A stretch of DNA of 64,000 bases from Euzebya pacifica (GCF_003344865.1 NZ_CP031165.1:434001-498000); one strand, 5' to 3'; numbered from the stretch's first letter, positions 8,276-17,549 are shown. Numbers and translations: made by a program. The notes: generated by a model from the letters alone, not told the origin.

Positions 8276-10971
8276 CGCGACTCCCTCCCAAGGCACGTCG
8301 TGAGGGCGGGACAGTGGGCGCAGTGGTCCCCAGGGTTCTTCGGGAACGCCTTTCGCTCGATCGACAGGATCAGCTGCGACGCGAGGTCGCGGATCCGGTC
8401 CACGTCGTCGCCCGACGGGTTGCCCCTGTTGAGGAGGCGTTCGCCGTCGGCGATGAAGCGGAGCGCGTCACCTCGTGTCCTGAACACGCTTGCGTCCTGC
8501 CGTTCGACAAGCTCGAGGTCCACGTTCTCGGTGTACTTCTCCGGGTAGGAGAAATGGCGGAGCACCAGGGGTTCGTGCAGGAAGTAGCGGCCGCTTGGGG
8601 TCTGGAGCATGTGCTTGACGGTTGTCTTGAGCCGGATCCGGTGGTCACCGTCCCGGAGAACATCGGCCCGAGACCATGCCTGCTCCACCGACAGCGGCCC
8701 GTCTGTGACGTGACTGAGTCGCGTGTCGAGCAGGTAAGTCATGTTCTCGCCGGTTCGTTCGGTGATGACCCTCCACGAGGCTTCGCTGAGACCGGGGAAA
8801 GCGTCGCGTAGCGCCCCTCTGGCCGTGACGTAGCACTCGCGCAGCAGGGCACGGAGTCCGGCCATGTCGTCCACCGGCCTCGCCGATGCTGCGTTGTCGA
8901 ACGTCGTTTCCAGCAGGGCGACCTCAGCGATGACACGCAGGTGGAATTCGTCGCTCATGACACCGGCTCGTTCATCAAGCATCTCGGCTCGGTACCGGTA
9001 GGGGCAGAGCCCGTAGACGGCGACCTGGGGAAGGAGGTACTCGTCTCGCCGCCACACCCCTGGGTCGGGGGTGGTAGGAGGTGGTGTTGCCGGGGGGCTT
9101 GGCGTAGGCGCACGGGTGTGCTGCACGGGTGCAACGGCGTCGAGGTACACCGAGGCCGAGACGGGGCCGCGGTTGGTGTTCTCTGCGTAGGAGATGTGCA
9201 GCTCCTGGCTGGCGGACCACAGCAACGTGCCGAAGAGGTAGCGCTGGATGTCGAGGTGAACCCCGAGGTCCTCCCTGGGAATCGGCCAGCCCGGGGTGAA
9301 CCGTTGGGGCACCTGGGTCGCGTCGAAGCCCAACGCCAGCACGAGCTGTCGCGACACGACGTCGATCCCCTTTGGCGTCGTCAACCACACTTGTCCCTCG
9401 GGGGCGGCCTCCGCCACTCCATCAGCCTCCTCGGCTTCCCGATAGCGCTGTGACAACGCCACCAAGACCTCGCCGAACTCCTCCGCCTCTAGCTCCATGC
9501 CTCCGGAGTCCGCGGCTTCCTCCAGGGACAGCCGCACCTCCTCGATGATCTGCTGCTCGATGGAGAAGTCCGGGGATCCGCTGAGCGTCTCCAGCTGCTC
9601 GAGGAGCAGTCGGACGTGGCCCCCGATTGTCCGCGGTCCGGTGCCGAAGAGTCGTTCGGCCAGCCCGCTGACGATGCCGATTGCCTCCGCCCAGAGGCTG
9701 GGCAGCTCGCTGCGGCGGCCGACGAGCGAGGTCGGGAGGCGCTCCGTGCTCCCGTCGTCGGGAGCCCGAACGAGCTGGCCGAGCGACGTGCGCCATTCGT
9801 CAGCGGTCCGGCACCGGTCGAACCACTGGTCGCTGAGCAGGCGTAGGGTCGTCGCCGATGCCTGAGCGGCCTCACCCAGCCAGCCCGAACCGATGATCTC
9901 CGCCAGCTGGGCCGGTTCCAGACAAAGCTCCCCGTCGACCCACACCTGGTAGAGGAGCAGGACGAACCGGCCGACTGGAGTAAGCAGCAGCAGTTGCGGA
10001 GGCACGCCGATCTGAACCGGCAGGTCACGAAGCTCGGCCTGCTCGCGAAGCAACTGATCGTACTGGCCGCGCATCGGGGTCACGATGGCGATGTCGTCGG
10101 CCTTGCCGCCGCTGGCAATGTGGGCCTCGATCCGATCCAGGCAAGCATCAACCTCGGCATGGCGGTGGTGGTAGCCGCGACAGGATGCCAAGGGGCTTGG
10201 CGCAGCGGAAACACCCAGCTTGAAGGATCGTCGGAGCGAGGCCATCCCTGCAGGACTGACGGGAACCGTCTCGAGCCTGCGGGTGGAAGCGGGCCACCAG
10301 TTCCGGTGCGTGTGCTCCAGGGCCTTGAAGAGCGCATCGTGCTGGCGGTGGCGCATCACGACGTGCACTTGGCCACGGGTCATGTGGGTCTTGACCAGGT
10401 GGCGCTGGACGGGGGTGAGGAAGGTGAAGCCCTCCATGACGACGACGTTGGGCAACCCGTCCCAGGCCTCGATCGTGGTCCGGAGCAGCTTGGGAAGTGG
10501 CAACCGCGTTCCGCGATCGGGGTGCGACATGATCCAACGGTGGAGGTCCACAAGTAGCTTCGCGAGGTCCTTGCCGATGTGCTCGTCCGCCGGGATGCCA
10601 GGGGTTGTCCCACGCTGCCAGGCGTCATCCAAGGCCTCGACAAGCAGGCCGGCGTCGTGACGGATCTGCCACGAGCGCTCCATGTCGCTGATCTGGTTGG
10701 CGTACCTGCGAACGAGGACCCGAAGGTCGGTCGTCGTGAGGTAGGGGCCATCCACTAGCAGCGACATGGCGTCCGGGAACCACACGTGCGGCGTGCCGTC
10801 CCCATCGTGCTGTCCCGAGCCGGCGAGCCCGAGTCGGTCCTTCTCCTGCGGCTTGGTTGCGGTCAGGAACAAGACGTCGGCAGGTAGCCCCATCTGCCGC
10901 GACAGTTCATCGTTCGAGGGCCTCCGATCCTCGAATGTCCACATCTGCACGCCACCACCCACCCCCATCAC
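8272..10971 (-). CDS. AddB/PD-(D/E)XK-like protein with iron-sulphur cysteines
   Basis: Up to 899 residues. The exact start is uncertain: GTG 10971, ATG 10968 or ATG 10944 (the last has a GGTGG stretch upstream). The architecture resembles AddB/RexB: a helicase-like N-terminal half lacking a Walker A, then a C-terminal nuclease-like region bracketed by cysteines, one in GLCPYRYRAE near residue 656 and C884-x2-C887-x5-C893 at the end. This bracket of four cysteines is typical of AddB and related Fe-S nucleases. I could not find the expected acidic and D/E-x-K catalytic residues between them. It overlaps the helicase gene by ATGA and leads the three-gene operon. Confidence 0.75.
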   Translation of the reverse strand: MMGVGGGVQMWTFEDRRPSNDELSRQMGLPADVLFLTATKPQEKDRLGLAGSGQHDGDGTPHVWFPDAMSLLVDGPYLTTTDLRVLVRRYANQISDMERSWQIRHDAGLLVEALDDAWQRGTTPGIPADEHIGKDLAKLLVDLHRWIMSHPDRGTRLPLPKLLRTTIEAWDGLPNVVVMEGFTFLTPVQRHLVKTHMTRGQVHVVMRHRQHDALFKALEHTHRNWWPASTRRLETVPVSPAGMASLRRSFKLGVSAAPSPLASCRGYHHRHAEVDACLDRIEAHIASGGKADDIAIVTPMRGQYDQLLREQAELRDLPVQIGVPPQLLLLTPVGRFVLLLYQVWVDGELCLEPAQLAEIIGSGWLGEAAQASATTLRLLSDQWFDRCRTADEWRTSLGQLVRAPDDGSTERLPTSLVGRRSELPSLWAEAIGIVSGLAERLFGTGPRTIGGHVRLLLEQLETLSGSPDFSIEQQIIEEVRLSLEEAADSGGMELEAEEFGEVLVALSQRYREAEEADGVAEAAPEGQVWLTTPKGIDVVSRQLVLALGFDATQVPQRFTPGWPIPREDLGVHLDIQRYLFGTLLWSASQELHISYAENTNRGPVSASVYLDAVAPVQHTRAPTPSPPATPPPTTPDPGVWRRDEYLLPQVAVYGLCPYRYRAEMLDERAGVMSDEFHLRVIAEVALLETTFDNAASARPVDDMAGLRALLRECYVTARGALRDAFPGLSEASWRVITERTGENMTYLLDTRLSHVTDGPLSVEQAWSRADVLRDGDHRIRLKTTVKHMLQTPSGRYFLHEPLVLRHFSYPEKYTENVDLELVERQDASVFRTRGDALRFIADGERLLNRGNPSGDDVDRIRDLASQLILSIERKAFPKNPGDHCAHCPALTTCLGRESR

Positions 10972-11156
10972 CGTATGTGGCGCGGATGATGGGTGGAAGC
11001 TTCAAGGGGAAGCCGGGCTACCGGTTTGCTGCGCACATGGCCTCATCTTCCTGGCGTCAATCGACACGGCCACACTTCGGTCGGCGATCGAGAACTCTCG
11101 AGGCAGTATGCCAAGGTGCCCTCGTCAGGGATGACGGCGCGCAGGAGGGACCGGTC

Positions 11157-11741
11157 TCACCAGTGCTTGGTCAGTGGCGGCGCGGGCCACGTCCGTGCGA
11201 GTCGCGCACTGCGGTGGAGTTCCGCCAGTCGTTCCGGGTCGAGAACCGTTCCATGGGACTCAAGCCATCGCTTGATGGTCCAGTTCGTCGTGACGCCAAC
11301 GTCGGCTGGGCGCTGCTTGATCGTCAGATCGCCACCGACGAAGACCAGCGCTGACCGGACGTCGACTGTCTGGCCCGTGGCCGTCGACAGGAGGCTCGCC
11401 ACCGTCCTGGCCTCCCACCTGGCCGTTCGGAGATAGGAGGTGCGCTGGCCGTTGATCATGACCATTCGCTCACCGACCCAGATCTTGCCGCGCACCTTCT
11501 TGGTGTTGAGCGCAAAGACGCCGCCGGGGCCGATCACGAGGTGGTCCAGGTTCGACCCCTTTGCGTTGAGGGGCAGATCGTGAAGCACGGTCCAACCATC
11601 GCCCAGCTTCGCCAGCTTCCGTCCAACCGCTTCTTCTCCCTCGGCGCCGCGCCGCCACGCCCGCTCGTCGTCATGCACTCCGAAGAGCATTCGCACAACG
11701 CGTAGCCATCCGGGGGTGGCGGCCGCAGCCTCGGCTTCCAT
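11157..11741 (-). CDS. NERD (nuclease-related) domain protein
   Basis: 194 residues, ATG at 11741 with AGGGAG 8 nt upstream. Residues about 28-140 show the NERD pattern: GAEGEEAVGRKL, then LDHLVIGPGGVFALNTKKVRGKIWV, in which D and NTK correspond to the D and (E/N)xK positions of the nuclease-like fold. The rest shows only a C-terminal Trp-rich tail. NERD proteins often accompany helicases or topoisomerase-like partners. The gene is 186 nt upstream of, and codirectional with, the AddB-like operon, so it may belong to the same module. Confidence 0.85.
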   Translation of the reverse strand: MEAEAAAATPGWLRVVRMLFGVHDDERAWRRGAEGEEAVGRKLAKLGDGWTVLHDLPLNAKGSNLDHLVIGPGGVFALNTKKVRGKIWVGERMVMINGQRTSYLRTARWEARTVASLLSTATGQTVDVRSALVFVGGDLTIKQRPADVGVTTNWTIKRWLESHGTVLDPERLAELHRSARLARTWPAPPLTKHW

Positions 11742-11863
11742 CTCGCGAGCTCCCTGTCCGGGGCGGCGATCGAGCCAGGCGGGATCCGTTGTCCATGGTC
11801 ATGGGCAGAACAACGGTCGAGATACAACAGGTCTTGAATCCCCTCTTCGAAAGAATCCCTCGG

Positions 11864-12346
11864 TCAGGAGCCGACCGGCCCGAGCGGACGCCGCCAGCAC
11901 TCGGGGCTCAGGTAGTCGGGGTGGTCCTCATCGAGGATGTTGGGCTGGATCCAGTCGGCCAGCTGCAGCACACGGTGAGGCCTCAGCAACCCGAGATCGT
12001 GCTCGTCGAGCTGGTCGTGGACGCACTGCTCGGGGTCGATGTGCAGGGCCGCGAACGCGACCCCGGCGTTGAAGGCGTAGTCCGGTGAGGTAAACCAGAG
12101 GTGGGTCCGGTCGGACTGGCCGAGCGTGAACCAGCGGTCGTCCCGCAGCTCGCCGGGGCAGACGCTGATATCGATCAGGCCAGGGACCTCCAGGCCGTAC
12201 CAGCGGTTCCACTGGTCATCGGCGTCTCGCCAGAAGCGCGGCAGACGGCCCAGGCGGCTGTCGTTGGGCATGGTGATGGAGAGGTGCTTGAGCACGGAGA
12301 ACACGGGCGGCTCCTTCGAGGGTCGCGAGTCATCGGGGATGACCAT
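11864..12346 (-). CDS. Hypothetical protein
   Basis: 160 residues, rich in Trp, Asp and Pro, with no signal peptide or membrane segment. I do not recognise a family. Features are LGRLPRFWRDADDQWNRWYGLE and a C-terminal WIQPNILDEDHPDYLSPE stretch. An internal ATG at residue 26 (MPNDSR) could be the true start. It lies alone between the NERD gene and a divergent secreted protein gene. Codon usage looks normal for the window. Confidence 0.6.
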   Translation of the reverse strand: MVIPDDSRPSKEPPVFSVLKHLSITMPNDSRLGRLPRFWRDADDQWNRWYGLEVPGLIDISVCPGELRDDRWFTLGQSDRTHLWFTSPDYAFNAGVAFAALHIDPEQCVHDQLDEHDLGLLRPHRVLQLADWIQPNILDEDHPDYLSPECWRRPLGPVGS

Positions 12347-12638
12347 CGGTGGGCCCGACCGCTGACGGGGCCGTGCCCGGTCATCTGATGTGCGTGTTCA
12401 CGGCGGGGACCCTACCCCGGCGAAGGTCTCGCAGCGGGCCCTGATCCCGCCGGTGCTCACCGACCCGGCTCTCTACCACTGCTAGGGCTTCGCCTCGACT
12501 CCCTTCGTGGAACAGAGACCGCGTCTCCACCTCGGCCAGGTCAGCCTCCTCGGCAGGAGAACGCCGGCCCCACGACGAAGGGGCCGACGAGTCGCCCCCG
12601 ACGAGCCGAGGGTGCGGCCGAACCGAACAGGGGCACAC
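12347..12638. other. Divergent intergenic region
   Basis: 292 nt between two divergent genes. The only structure I see is a hairpin of 7-bp arms (CGGCCCC at 12565-12571 and GGGGCCG at 12580-12586) in the probable leader of the DUF6351 gene. No clear promoter hexamers stand out. Confidence 0.4.
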
Positions 12639-14747
12639 ATGCGCACGATCGTTCCGAGGATCTTCGCGGTCCTCGCCTTGCTGTCCACGCTTCTCCTCGC
12701 CGTCCCGGTCGGGGCATCCGGGCCCGAGCTCACTATCTCGACGCTCTCCACACGGGCCGATCTCGTCTCCGGCGGTGACGTCCTGGTCGAGATCACGCCC
12801 ACCCCGCCGGCGGGCACCGCGATCGACCTCGACGGCACCGACATCACCGATGCCTTCGCGACCGGTCTCGACGGCCGCTACCTCGGCCTCGTCACCGGCC
12901 TGACCGTCGGCGACAACGTGCTGACCGCCACCCAGCCGGACGGATCCGGCGCAACCCTGACGCTCACCAACCACCCCATCGAGGGCCCGGTCTTCTCGGG
13001 GCCGCATCTGCAGCCGTGGGACTGCCGCACCGCCGAGAACGGCCTGGGCGAGCCCACCGACGAACACTGCAACGCCCCCAGCATCGTCGACTACCACTAC
13101 GTCGCGACCGGCGGTACCAGCTACCAGGCCTACGACGTCGACAACCCCCCGACCGACGTCGCCACCATCACCACCGACCGCGGTGACACCGTCCGCCACA
13201 TCGTCCGCCGGGAGCGGGGCAGCCTCAACCGCGGCCTCTACGCCTTCGCGTTCCTGCACGACCCGGCCCTGGGCGACCCCGACCCGCGCGCTCCGCAGGA
13301 CGGCTGGAACCGCAAGCTCTACTACCCCTTCGGCGCCAGCTGCAACACCAACTACACCCAGGGGTCGATGCCCGGCGTGCTCAACGCAACCCGCCTGGCC
13401 GAGGGCTTCGCGATCGCCACCTCCTCCCTCAACGTGCTGGGCCACCACTGCAACCCGGTCCTGTCCGCCGAGACGGCGCTGATGCTCAAGGAGCGGGTCG
13501 TCGAGACGGCCGGCCCCATCCGCTACACGATGAGCACCGGCGGCTCCGGCGGCGCCATCGGCCAACTGCAGGTCTCCAACGCCTACCCCGGCATCACCAA
13601 CGGTCTGATGCCCGGCTCGACCTTCCCCGACGTGTGGTCCACCGCAATGGAGGTCCACGACTGCGTGGTCCTCGAAGCCACCGCCAGCCCGATGACGCCG
13701 CTGCAGAAGGCAGCCGTCGACGGCCACGGCCCACCCCAGTCCACCTGCGCGGCCTGGACCGGCACGTTCGCGCCCGGCTCCATCCCCTTCAACGGCTGCT
13801 TCTCCGACTCCGGCGTGCCGACGACCAACACCCCCGACCCGACCCGCGACTACATCCCGGTCGTGCAGTCCGACGGCTGCCGGGCAACCATCCAGGACAT
13901 CCAGGTCAACGTGTGGGGTCGCGGTGACGACGGCTTCGCCAACCGGGCGCTGGACAACGTCGGCGTGCAGTACGGCCTGGCCGCCCTCAACCTGCCGGTG
14001 ACCGACCCGGGCAAGATCACCATGCAGCAGTTCCTCGACCTCAACACCCGGGTGGGCGGGGTCGACATGGACGGCATCCGCCAGGTCGAGCGGACCGCCA
14101 TGGACCCGGCGACGGCGGAGATCGCCTACCGCTCGAGCATGCTCAACGACGGTCGTGGCCTGGCCCGTACCGCCATCATCGACTTCGCCGCGTCCCTCAA
14201 CGTGGAGATCCACACGCCGTACCACGCCTACGCCATCGAGGAGCGGATGGCGAGGATCGGCCACGAGGACAACCACGTCATCTGGCACAACGGCCCGTCG
14301 GGCACGGCCTGGGACACGATGGACGACTGGCTGGCGGCGGTGGAGGCGGACGGCGGCATCGACCCGCTCACCGGCCTGGACCCCGACGCGGTCAAGGAGA
14401 CCCGACCGGCGATCGCCGTGGACTCCTGCTGGAGCTCCGGTGACCAGGAGGACCTGTCGGCATGCGCGCCGGAGGTCTTCGCCGACTCGCGCATCCAGGC
14501 GGGCATGCCGCTGTCGCACGACGTGTTGAAGTGCACGCTCAAGCCGATCGACCCGGCCGACTACGCCGGCGCGGTCCCACCCGTCACCCCGGTCGACCTG
14601 CTGGTGCTCGAGCAGGCGTTCCCCGACGGCGTGTGCGACTACTCCGTTCCCGGTGTCGGCCAGGTGCCCTCGGTGCAGTGGCTGACCTACAACGACGGCC
14701 CCGGCGGTCGTCCACTCGGGCCACCGCCGACGTCCACGGCCTTCTGA
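12639..14747 (+). CDS. Secreted DUF6351 family protein
   Basis: 702 residues from the ATG at 12639; the frame is open further upstream, but this start gives a textbook signal peptide (RTIVPRIFAVLALLSTLLLAVPVGASG). The body matches the DUF6351 pattern: a short beta-rich N-terminal domain, then WNRKLYYPFGASC, TGGSGGAIGQLQ and NGLMPGSTFPD, reminiscent of an alpha/beta-hydrolase nucleophile elbow (G-G-S-G-G). Many paired cysteines suggest an extracellular, disulphide-bonded protein. The enzymatic role is unproven. It ends just before a strong hairpin. Confidence 0.8.
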   Translation: MRTIVPRIFAVLALLSTLLLAVPVGASGPELTISTLSTRADLVSGGDVLVEITPTPPAGTAIDLDGTDITDAFATGLDGRYLGLVTGLTVGDNVLTATQPDGSGATLTLTNHPIEGPVFSGPHLQPWDCRTAENGLGEPTDEHCNAPSIVDYHYVATGGTSYQAYDVDNPPTDVATITTDRGDTVRHIVRRERGSLNRGLYAFAFLHDPALGDPDPRAPQDGWNRKLYYPFGASCNTNYTQGSMPGVLNATRLAEGFAIATSSLNVLGHHCNPVLSAETALMLKERVVETAGPIRYTMSTGGSGGAIGQLQVSNAYPGITNGLMPGSTFPDVWSTAMEVHDCVVLEATASPMTPLQKAAVDGHGPPQSTCAAWTGTFAPGSIPFNGCFSDSGVPTTNTPDPTRDYIPVVQSDGCRATIQDIQVNVWGRGDDGFANRALDNVGVQYGLAALNLPVTDPGKITMQQFLDLNTRVGGVDMDGIRQVERTAMDPATAEIAYRSSMLNDGRGLARTAIIDFAASLNVEIHTPYHAYAIEERMARIGHEDNHVIWHNGPSGTAWDTMDDWLAAVEADGGIDPLTGLDPDAVKETRPAIAVDSCWSSGDQEDLSACAPEVFADSRIQAGMPLSHDVLKCTLKPIDPADYAGAVPPVTPVDLLVLEQAFPDGVCDYSVPGVGQVPSVQWLTYNDGPGGRPLGPPPTSTAF

Positions 14748-14767
14748 CCCACTCACCCGAACGAACC

Positions 14768-14797
14768 GACGCCGCCCCTTGCGAAGGGGGCGGCGTC
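14768..14797 (+). terminator. Hairpin after the DUF6351 gene
   Basis: GACGCCGCCCC and GGGCGGCGTC form a stem of about 12 bp with one bulged G and a GCG loop, 21 nt after the stop. There is no T-run, as is usual in GC-rich genomes, and it lies between convergent genes, so it may terminate both. Confidence 0.7.
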
Positions 14798-14822
14798 ATG
14801 GGTTCGGTGCGAAGCGGTCTGC

Positions 14823-16082
14823 TCAGCTGGGTGTCGCGGTCGCGGCGATGCCGACCCGCTCGGTGCGGAAGGGGCCGGTCACCTCGTAGGTGATGCCCTC
14901 GCCCGGACCGTCCAGGCCGGCGCGTTGGGAGGAGAAGTACAGGCGGGTGCCGTCGGGGGAGAAGCAGGGGCCGGTGACCTCCGAGCCCTCGTGCGCCGGA
15001 CCGGGCATCTGGACCAGCGGCACGACCTCGCGGGTGTCGGCGGTGATCATCCGGATCTCCATGTTGCCGCCGTCCTCGGCGACCAGGACGTCACCCGACG
15101 GGGCGATGGTGACGTTGTCGACGCCGGCCAGTCCCCCCTCCGGGTCCTCGACACCGTCGTACAGCACCGATATCCGCTGCCCGGCGATGTCGTGAACCCA
15201 CACGCGGGTGTCGCCCTTGGTGGTGAAGTAGACGAAGCCCGAGTCGTACCAGATGCCCTCCCCACCATCGAACGGCGTCGCGTCGACGCTGTCGCGCAGG
15301 GGCGTGGCCGTCGGGTCGGGCACGTCCACCCACTCCACGGCCCCGTCCTCGGCCATGACGGCCGCCTGCAACGTCCCGTCCTCCGGGTCGTCGGCACGCA
15401 TCCTGCCGCTCGCCATGGCGTCGTCGAAGCGACCCTCGGCCATCACCCACCGGTAGAAGAGCCCGCCGGGGTCGTCCTCGGTCAGGAACAGGTGCTGGTT
15501 GACCGGGTCGACCGCCACCGCCTCGTGGTTGTACAGGCCGAGCATGGGATGGGGCACCCCCTCCCACGACCCGTCCGGCGCGCACTCCCACACCTGTCCG
15601 CCGTCGCCGGCCTCCTCACACGACAACCACGTGCCCCACGGCGTGACGCCGCCGGCGCAGTTGCGGGAGGTCCCCTCCAGCACCGAGTAGGCCTCGAGGG
15701 GCGAGCCGTCTGCGGCGAAGCGGATGCCGCCCACCCCGCCCAGGCCCCCACCGACCTCGGAGTTGTTGACGTAGCGCCACCCACCGTCGGCCTCGGGGAA
15801 GCACGCCGCCCCGTCGGGCGCGGTGTGCCACACGTACGGCGACGCTCCGTCCACCAGTCCGACCCGCAGCCCGGACACCGCGACGATCCGCGACCGGAAA
15901 CCCTTCGGCAGCAGCAGCCCGTTGGCGTCGGGTCCCAGCAGCGCCCCGTACGGTCCCGCACCGCGAGCGACCGGGCCGGCAAGCAACGTCCGGTACTGCG
16001 CAGGCGAGCAGGCCAGGGCCGCACCGAGGACGGTGGCCTTCAGCAACGCCCTGCGCCGCAGGGCCGTCTGACCGATGTGCAC
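14823..16082 (-). CDS. PhoX-like (DUF839) secreted phosphatase with Tat-type signal
   Basis: 419 residues from the GTG at 16082. The frame is open to 16313 but that would overlap the divergent gene, and the GTG start places RRRALLKATVLGAALAC at the N-terminus, a twin-arginine signal. The mature part has the PhoX/DUF839 beta-propeller features: YVNNSEVGGG, GGVTPWGTWLSCEE, LYNHEAVAVD, LTEDDPGGLFYRW and a late VAEDGGNMEIR and CFSPDGTRLYFSSQR. PhoX enzymes are calcium/iron-dependent alkaline phosphatases exported folded by Tat. Substrate is not shown by the sequence. The gene converges on the DUF6351 gene. Confidence 0.85.
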   Translation of the reverse strand: MHIGQTALRRRALLKATVLGAALACSPAQYRTLLAGPVARGAGPYGALLGPDANGLLLPKGFRSRIVAVSGLRVGLVDGASPYVWHTAPDGAACFPEADGGWRYVNNSEVGGGLGGVGGIRFAADGSPLEAYSVLEGTSRNCAGGVTPWGTWLSCEEAGDGGQVWECAPDGSWEGVPHPMLGLYNHEAVAVDPVNQHLFLTEDDPGGLFYRWVMAEGRFDDAMASGRMRADDPEDGTLQAAVMAEDGAVEWVDVPDPTATPLRDSVDATPFDGGEGIWYDSGFVYFTTKGDTRVWVHDIAGQRISVLYDGVEDPEGGLAGVDNVTIAPSGDVLVAEDGGNMEIRMITADTREVVPLVQMPGPAHEGSEVTGPCFSPDGTRLYFSSQRAGLDGPGEGITYEVTGPFRTERVGIAATATPS

Positions 16083-16176
16083 CCGCCAGATGGTAGGTGG
16101 CACCACGCGTTGCGCCCGAGTGCGTGGGATGTCTGGCAGCCTTCCACCCAACGCGTACAGGAGGCGGGGACCACAG

Positions 16177-16767
16177 GTGGAACGAGCCATACGAGAAGCG
16201 CTGACCCGCCGGATCGGGGCGGTCCTGCAGGGTCGGCCCCCGGGCTGGGCACAGGTCCCGACGTCGGTCGCCGCGCTGCCGCCCGGGTGGCGGATGTGGC
16301 GAGCCGACCCCACGAGCGGGTGCTCGACGGCGATCGTGCTCGTCGTCCACGATCATGCCGACATCATCCAGCTCGAGGCGCGTTGGTCCCGGCTCGGCCC
16401 GGACGGGCTGCTCGCGCCGGCGCCGCGCTGGCCCGGTGAGGACCTGCTGGATGGGGACGCCGCAGCGGTCCGGGCACAGGTCGTCGATCCCACGCTCGAG
16501 GGCGAGCACGACCTCGCCGCGGGGTCGTGGAGCGCAGCCGAGCGACAGCAGATCATCACCCGGGCCATGGCTGCCCCATCGCTGGAGGAATGGCTGGCCG
16601 CCAACCCCGACGAGGCCGCCATCGTCGCCCCGGCGCCGCTGATGACGCTCGACGACGCGGGGCCGGCCATCGATCGTGCCGTCGGCTGGGCAACCGGTGT
16701 GCTCGACGAGGTGCTGCTGCCCTACCTGGACCGAGTCCGCGTCCAGCCCGGCGGCCGTCCCGGCTGA
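16177..16767 (+). CDS. Hypothetical protein
   Basis: 196 residues from the GTG at 16177, with AGGAGG 12 nt upstream; the frame is open from 16075. It is acidic, Ala-rich and soluble, with two GW/LP-rich patches near the N-terminus (PPGWAQVPTSVAALPPGWRMW). No motif is recognised. It is divergent from the PhoX-like gene and ends 9 nt from the convergent MerB-like gene. Confidence 0.6.
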   Translation: MERAIREALTRRIGAVLQGRPPGWAQVPTSVAALPPGWRMWRADPTSGCSTAIVLVVHDHADIIQLEARWSRLGPDGLLAPAPRWPGEDLLDGDAAAVRAQVVDPTLEGEHDLAAGSWSAAERQQIITRAMAAPSLEEWLAANPDEAAIVAPAPLMTLDDAGPAIDRAVGWATGVLDEVLLPYLDRVRVQPGGRPG

Positions 16768-16776
16768 GGCCCGGAC

Positions 16777-17451
16777 TCACCCGCCGGGCAGGGTCCAGTG
16801 GGGGTCGGTCAGGCCCAGGCCGTCGAGGATCGCCTGGCCCTCGTCGCGGCTGCGGGGTGTCCAGTCCGGCGACAGACGGTCGCCCCACCAGGCATGGGCC
16901 AGCGCGGACAGGGTCGACAGGCTGGTCGTCGCGCCCGCCGGGCGGCCGTCCAGCCACCGGGTGATGTGCTCCTCCGACCGGAAGGGGGCCATCGTCAGTC
17001 AGGTGAAGGCGATGTTGTCCCACCAGCGACTGGCCGGCACGAGGCAGTGGAACAGCAGGTCGTCGTCGACCGGTCGTTGGTCCCGGACCTCCACCGTCAG
17101 GTCGTCGCCGCAGTCCGGGCAGCTCGTCTCGATGCGCCCGTCGACCCCCAGGGCCGCGCACACGCCGAAGGCATCCCACGCACAGTTGGCGTCCCATTCG
17201 CGCCCGTCCGCCTGCACCCGGAAGTTGGTCGGCTGGGCCGCGAACGGGTTGGCCATCAGCAGCTCGGCAGGGCCGTCGCGGTCCACCAGCACCAGGGCGT
17301 GCGCGTCGTGCAACCGACGCCAGGCCTCCTCGACCTCCTCGACGGCGTGGCCAGCCACCGCCTCGGCGACCTGCCCCGGCGTCGGCGCGGCACCGCGCTC
17401 GACGAACAACGCGTAGGTCGCGTTGCGCACCGCCAGGTCGCGTGGGTCCAC
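16777..17451 (-). CDS. Alkylmercury lyase (MerB)-like protein with in-frame TGA, candidate selenoprotein
   Basis: One frame of 224 codons interrupted only by TGA at 16999-17001 (codon 151). The two halves (150 and about 73 residues) join as ...WWDNIAFT-[TGA]-LTMAPFRSEEHITRW, collinear with MerB-family proteins in which, as I know them, this position is a cysteine (FTC...LFRSEEH). C90 and D93 (NCAWD) correspond to catalytic Cys96 and Asp99 of MerB, and codon 151 to Cys159. A hairpin with a CGGTC loop lies 14-28 nt after the TGA. Start is GTG at 17451 with GGGAGGAGGG upstream. Either selenocysteine is inserted or this is a pseudogene; both halves look well preserved, favouring the former. Confidence 0.75.
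16971..16985 (-). promoter_or_regulatory. Candidate bacterial SECIS hairpin
   Basis: On the minus strand CCTTC-CGGTC-GGAGG forms a 5-bp stem (one U-G pair) and a 5-nt loop containing GGU, beginning 14 nt after the TGA at 16999-17001. The E. coli fdhF SECIS has a GGUCU apical loop at almost the same distance from its UGA. The stem is short, so this is suggestive rather than decisive. Confidence 0.5.
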
Positions 17452-17549
17452 ACGCCCACCCTCCTCCCGTGCGGACCGCCGGTCAATGGCGACAGCGACG
17501 CGATACTGCCCCTCAGCGGCGGGAGGTCACGTCGTCCGTCGGTTCGGGG

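Noticed and set aside
11100-11160. Possible tRNA-like or structured RNA near the NERD gene end
   Set aside because: I could not find paired arms or a T-loop consensus; nothing supports an RNA gene.
12381-14756. 791-codon open frame antisense to the DUF6351 gene
   Set aside because: Its product is Val/Gly/Arg/Asp-rich low complexity with no motifs, while the opposite frame has a signal peptide and family features. GC-rich third positions leave antisense frames open.
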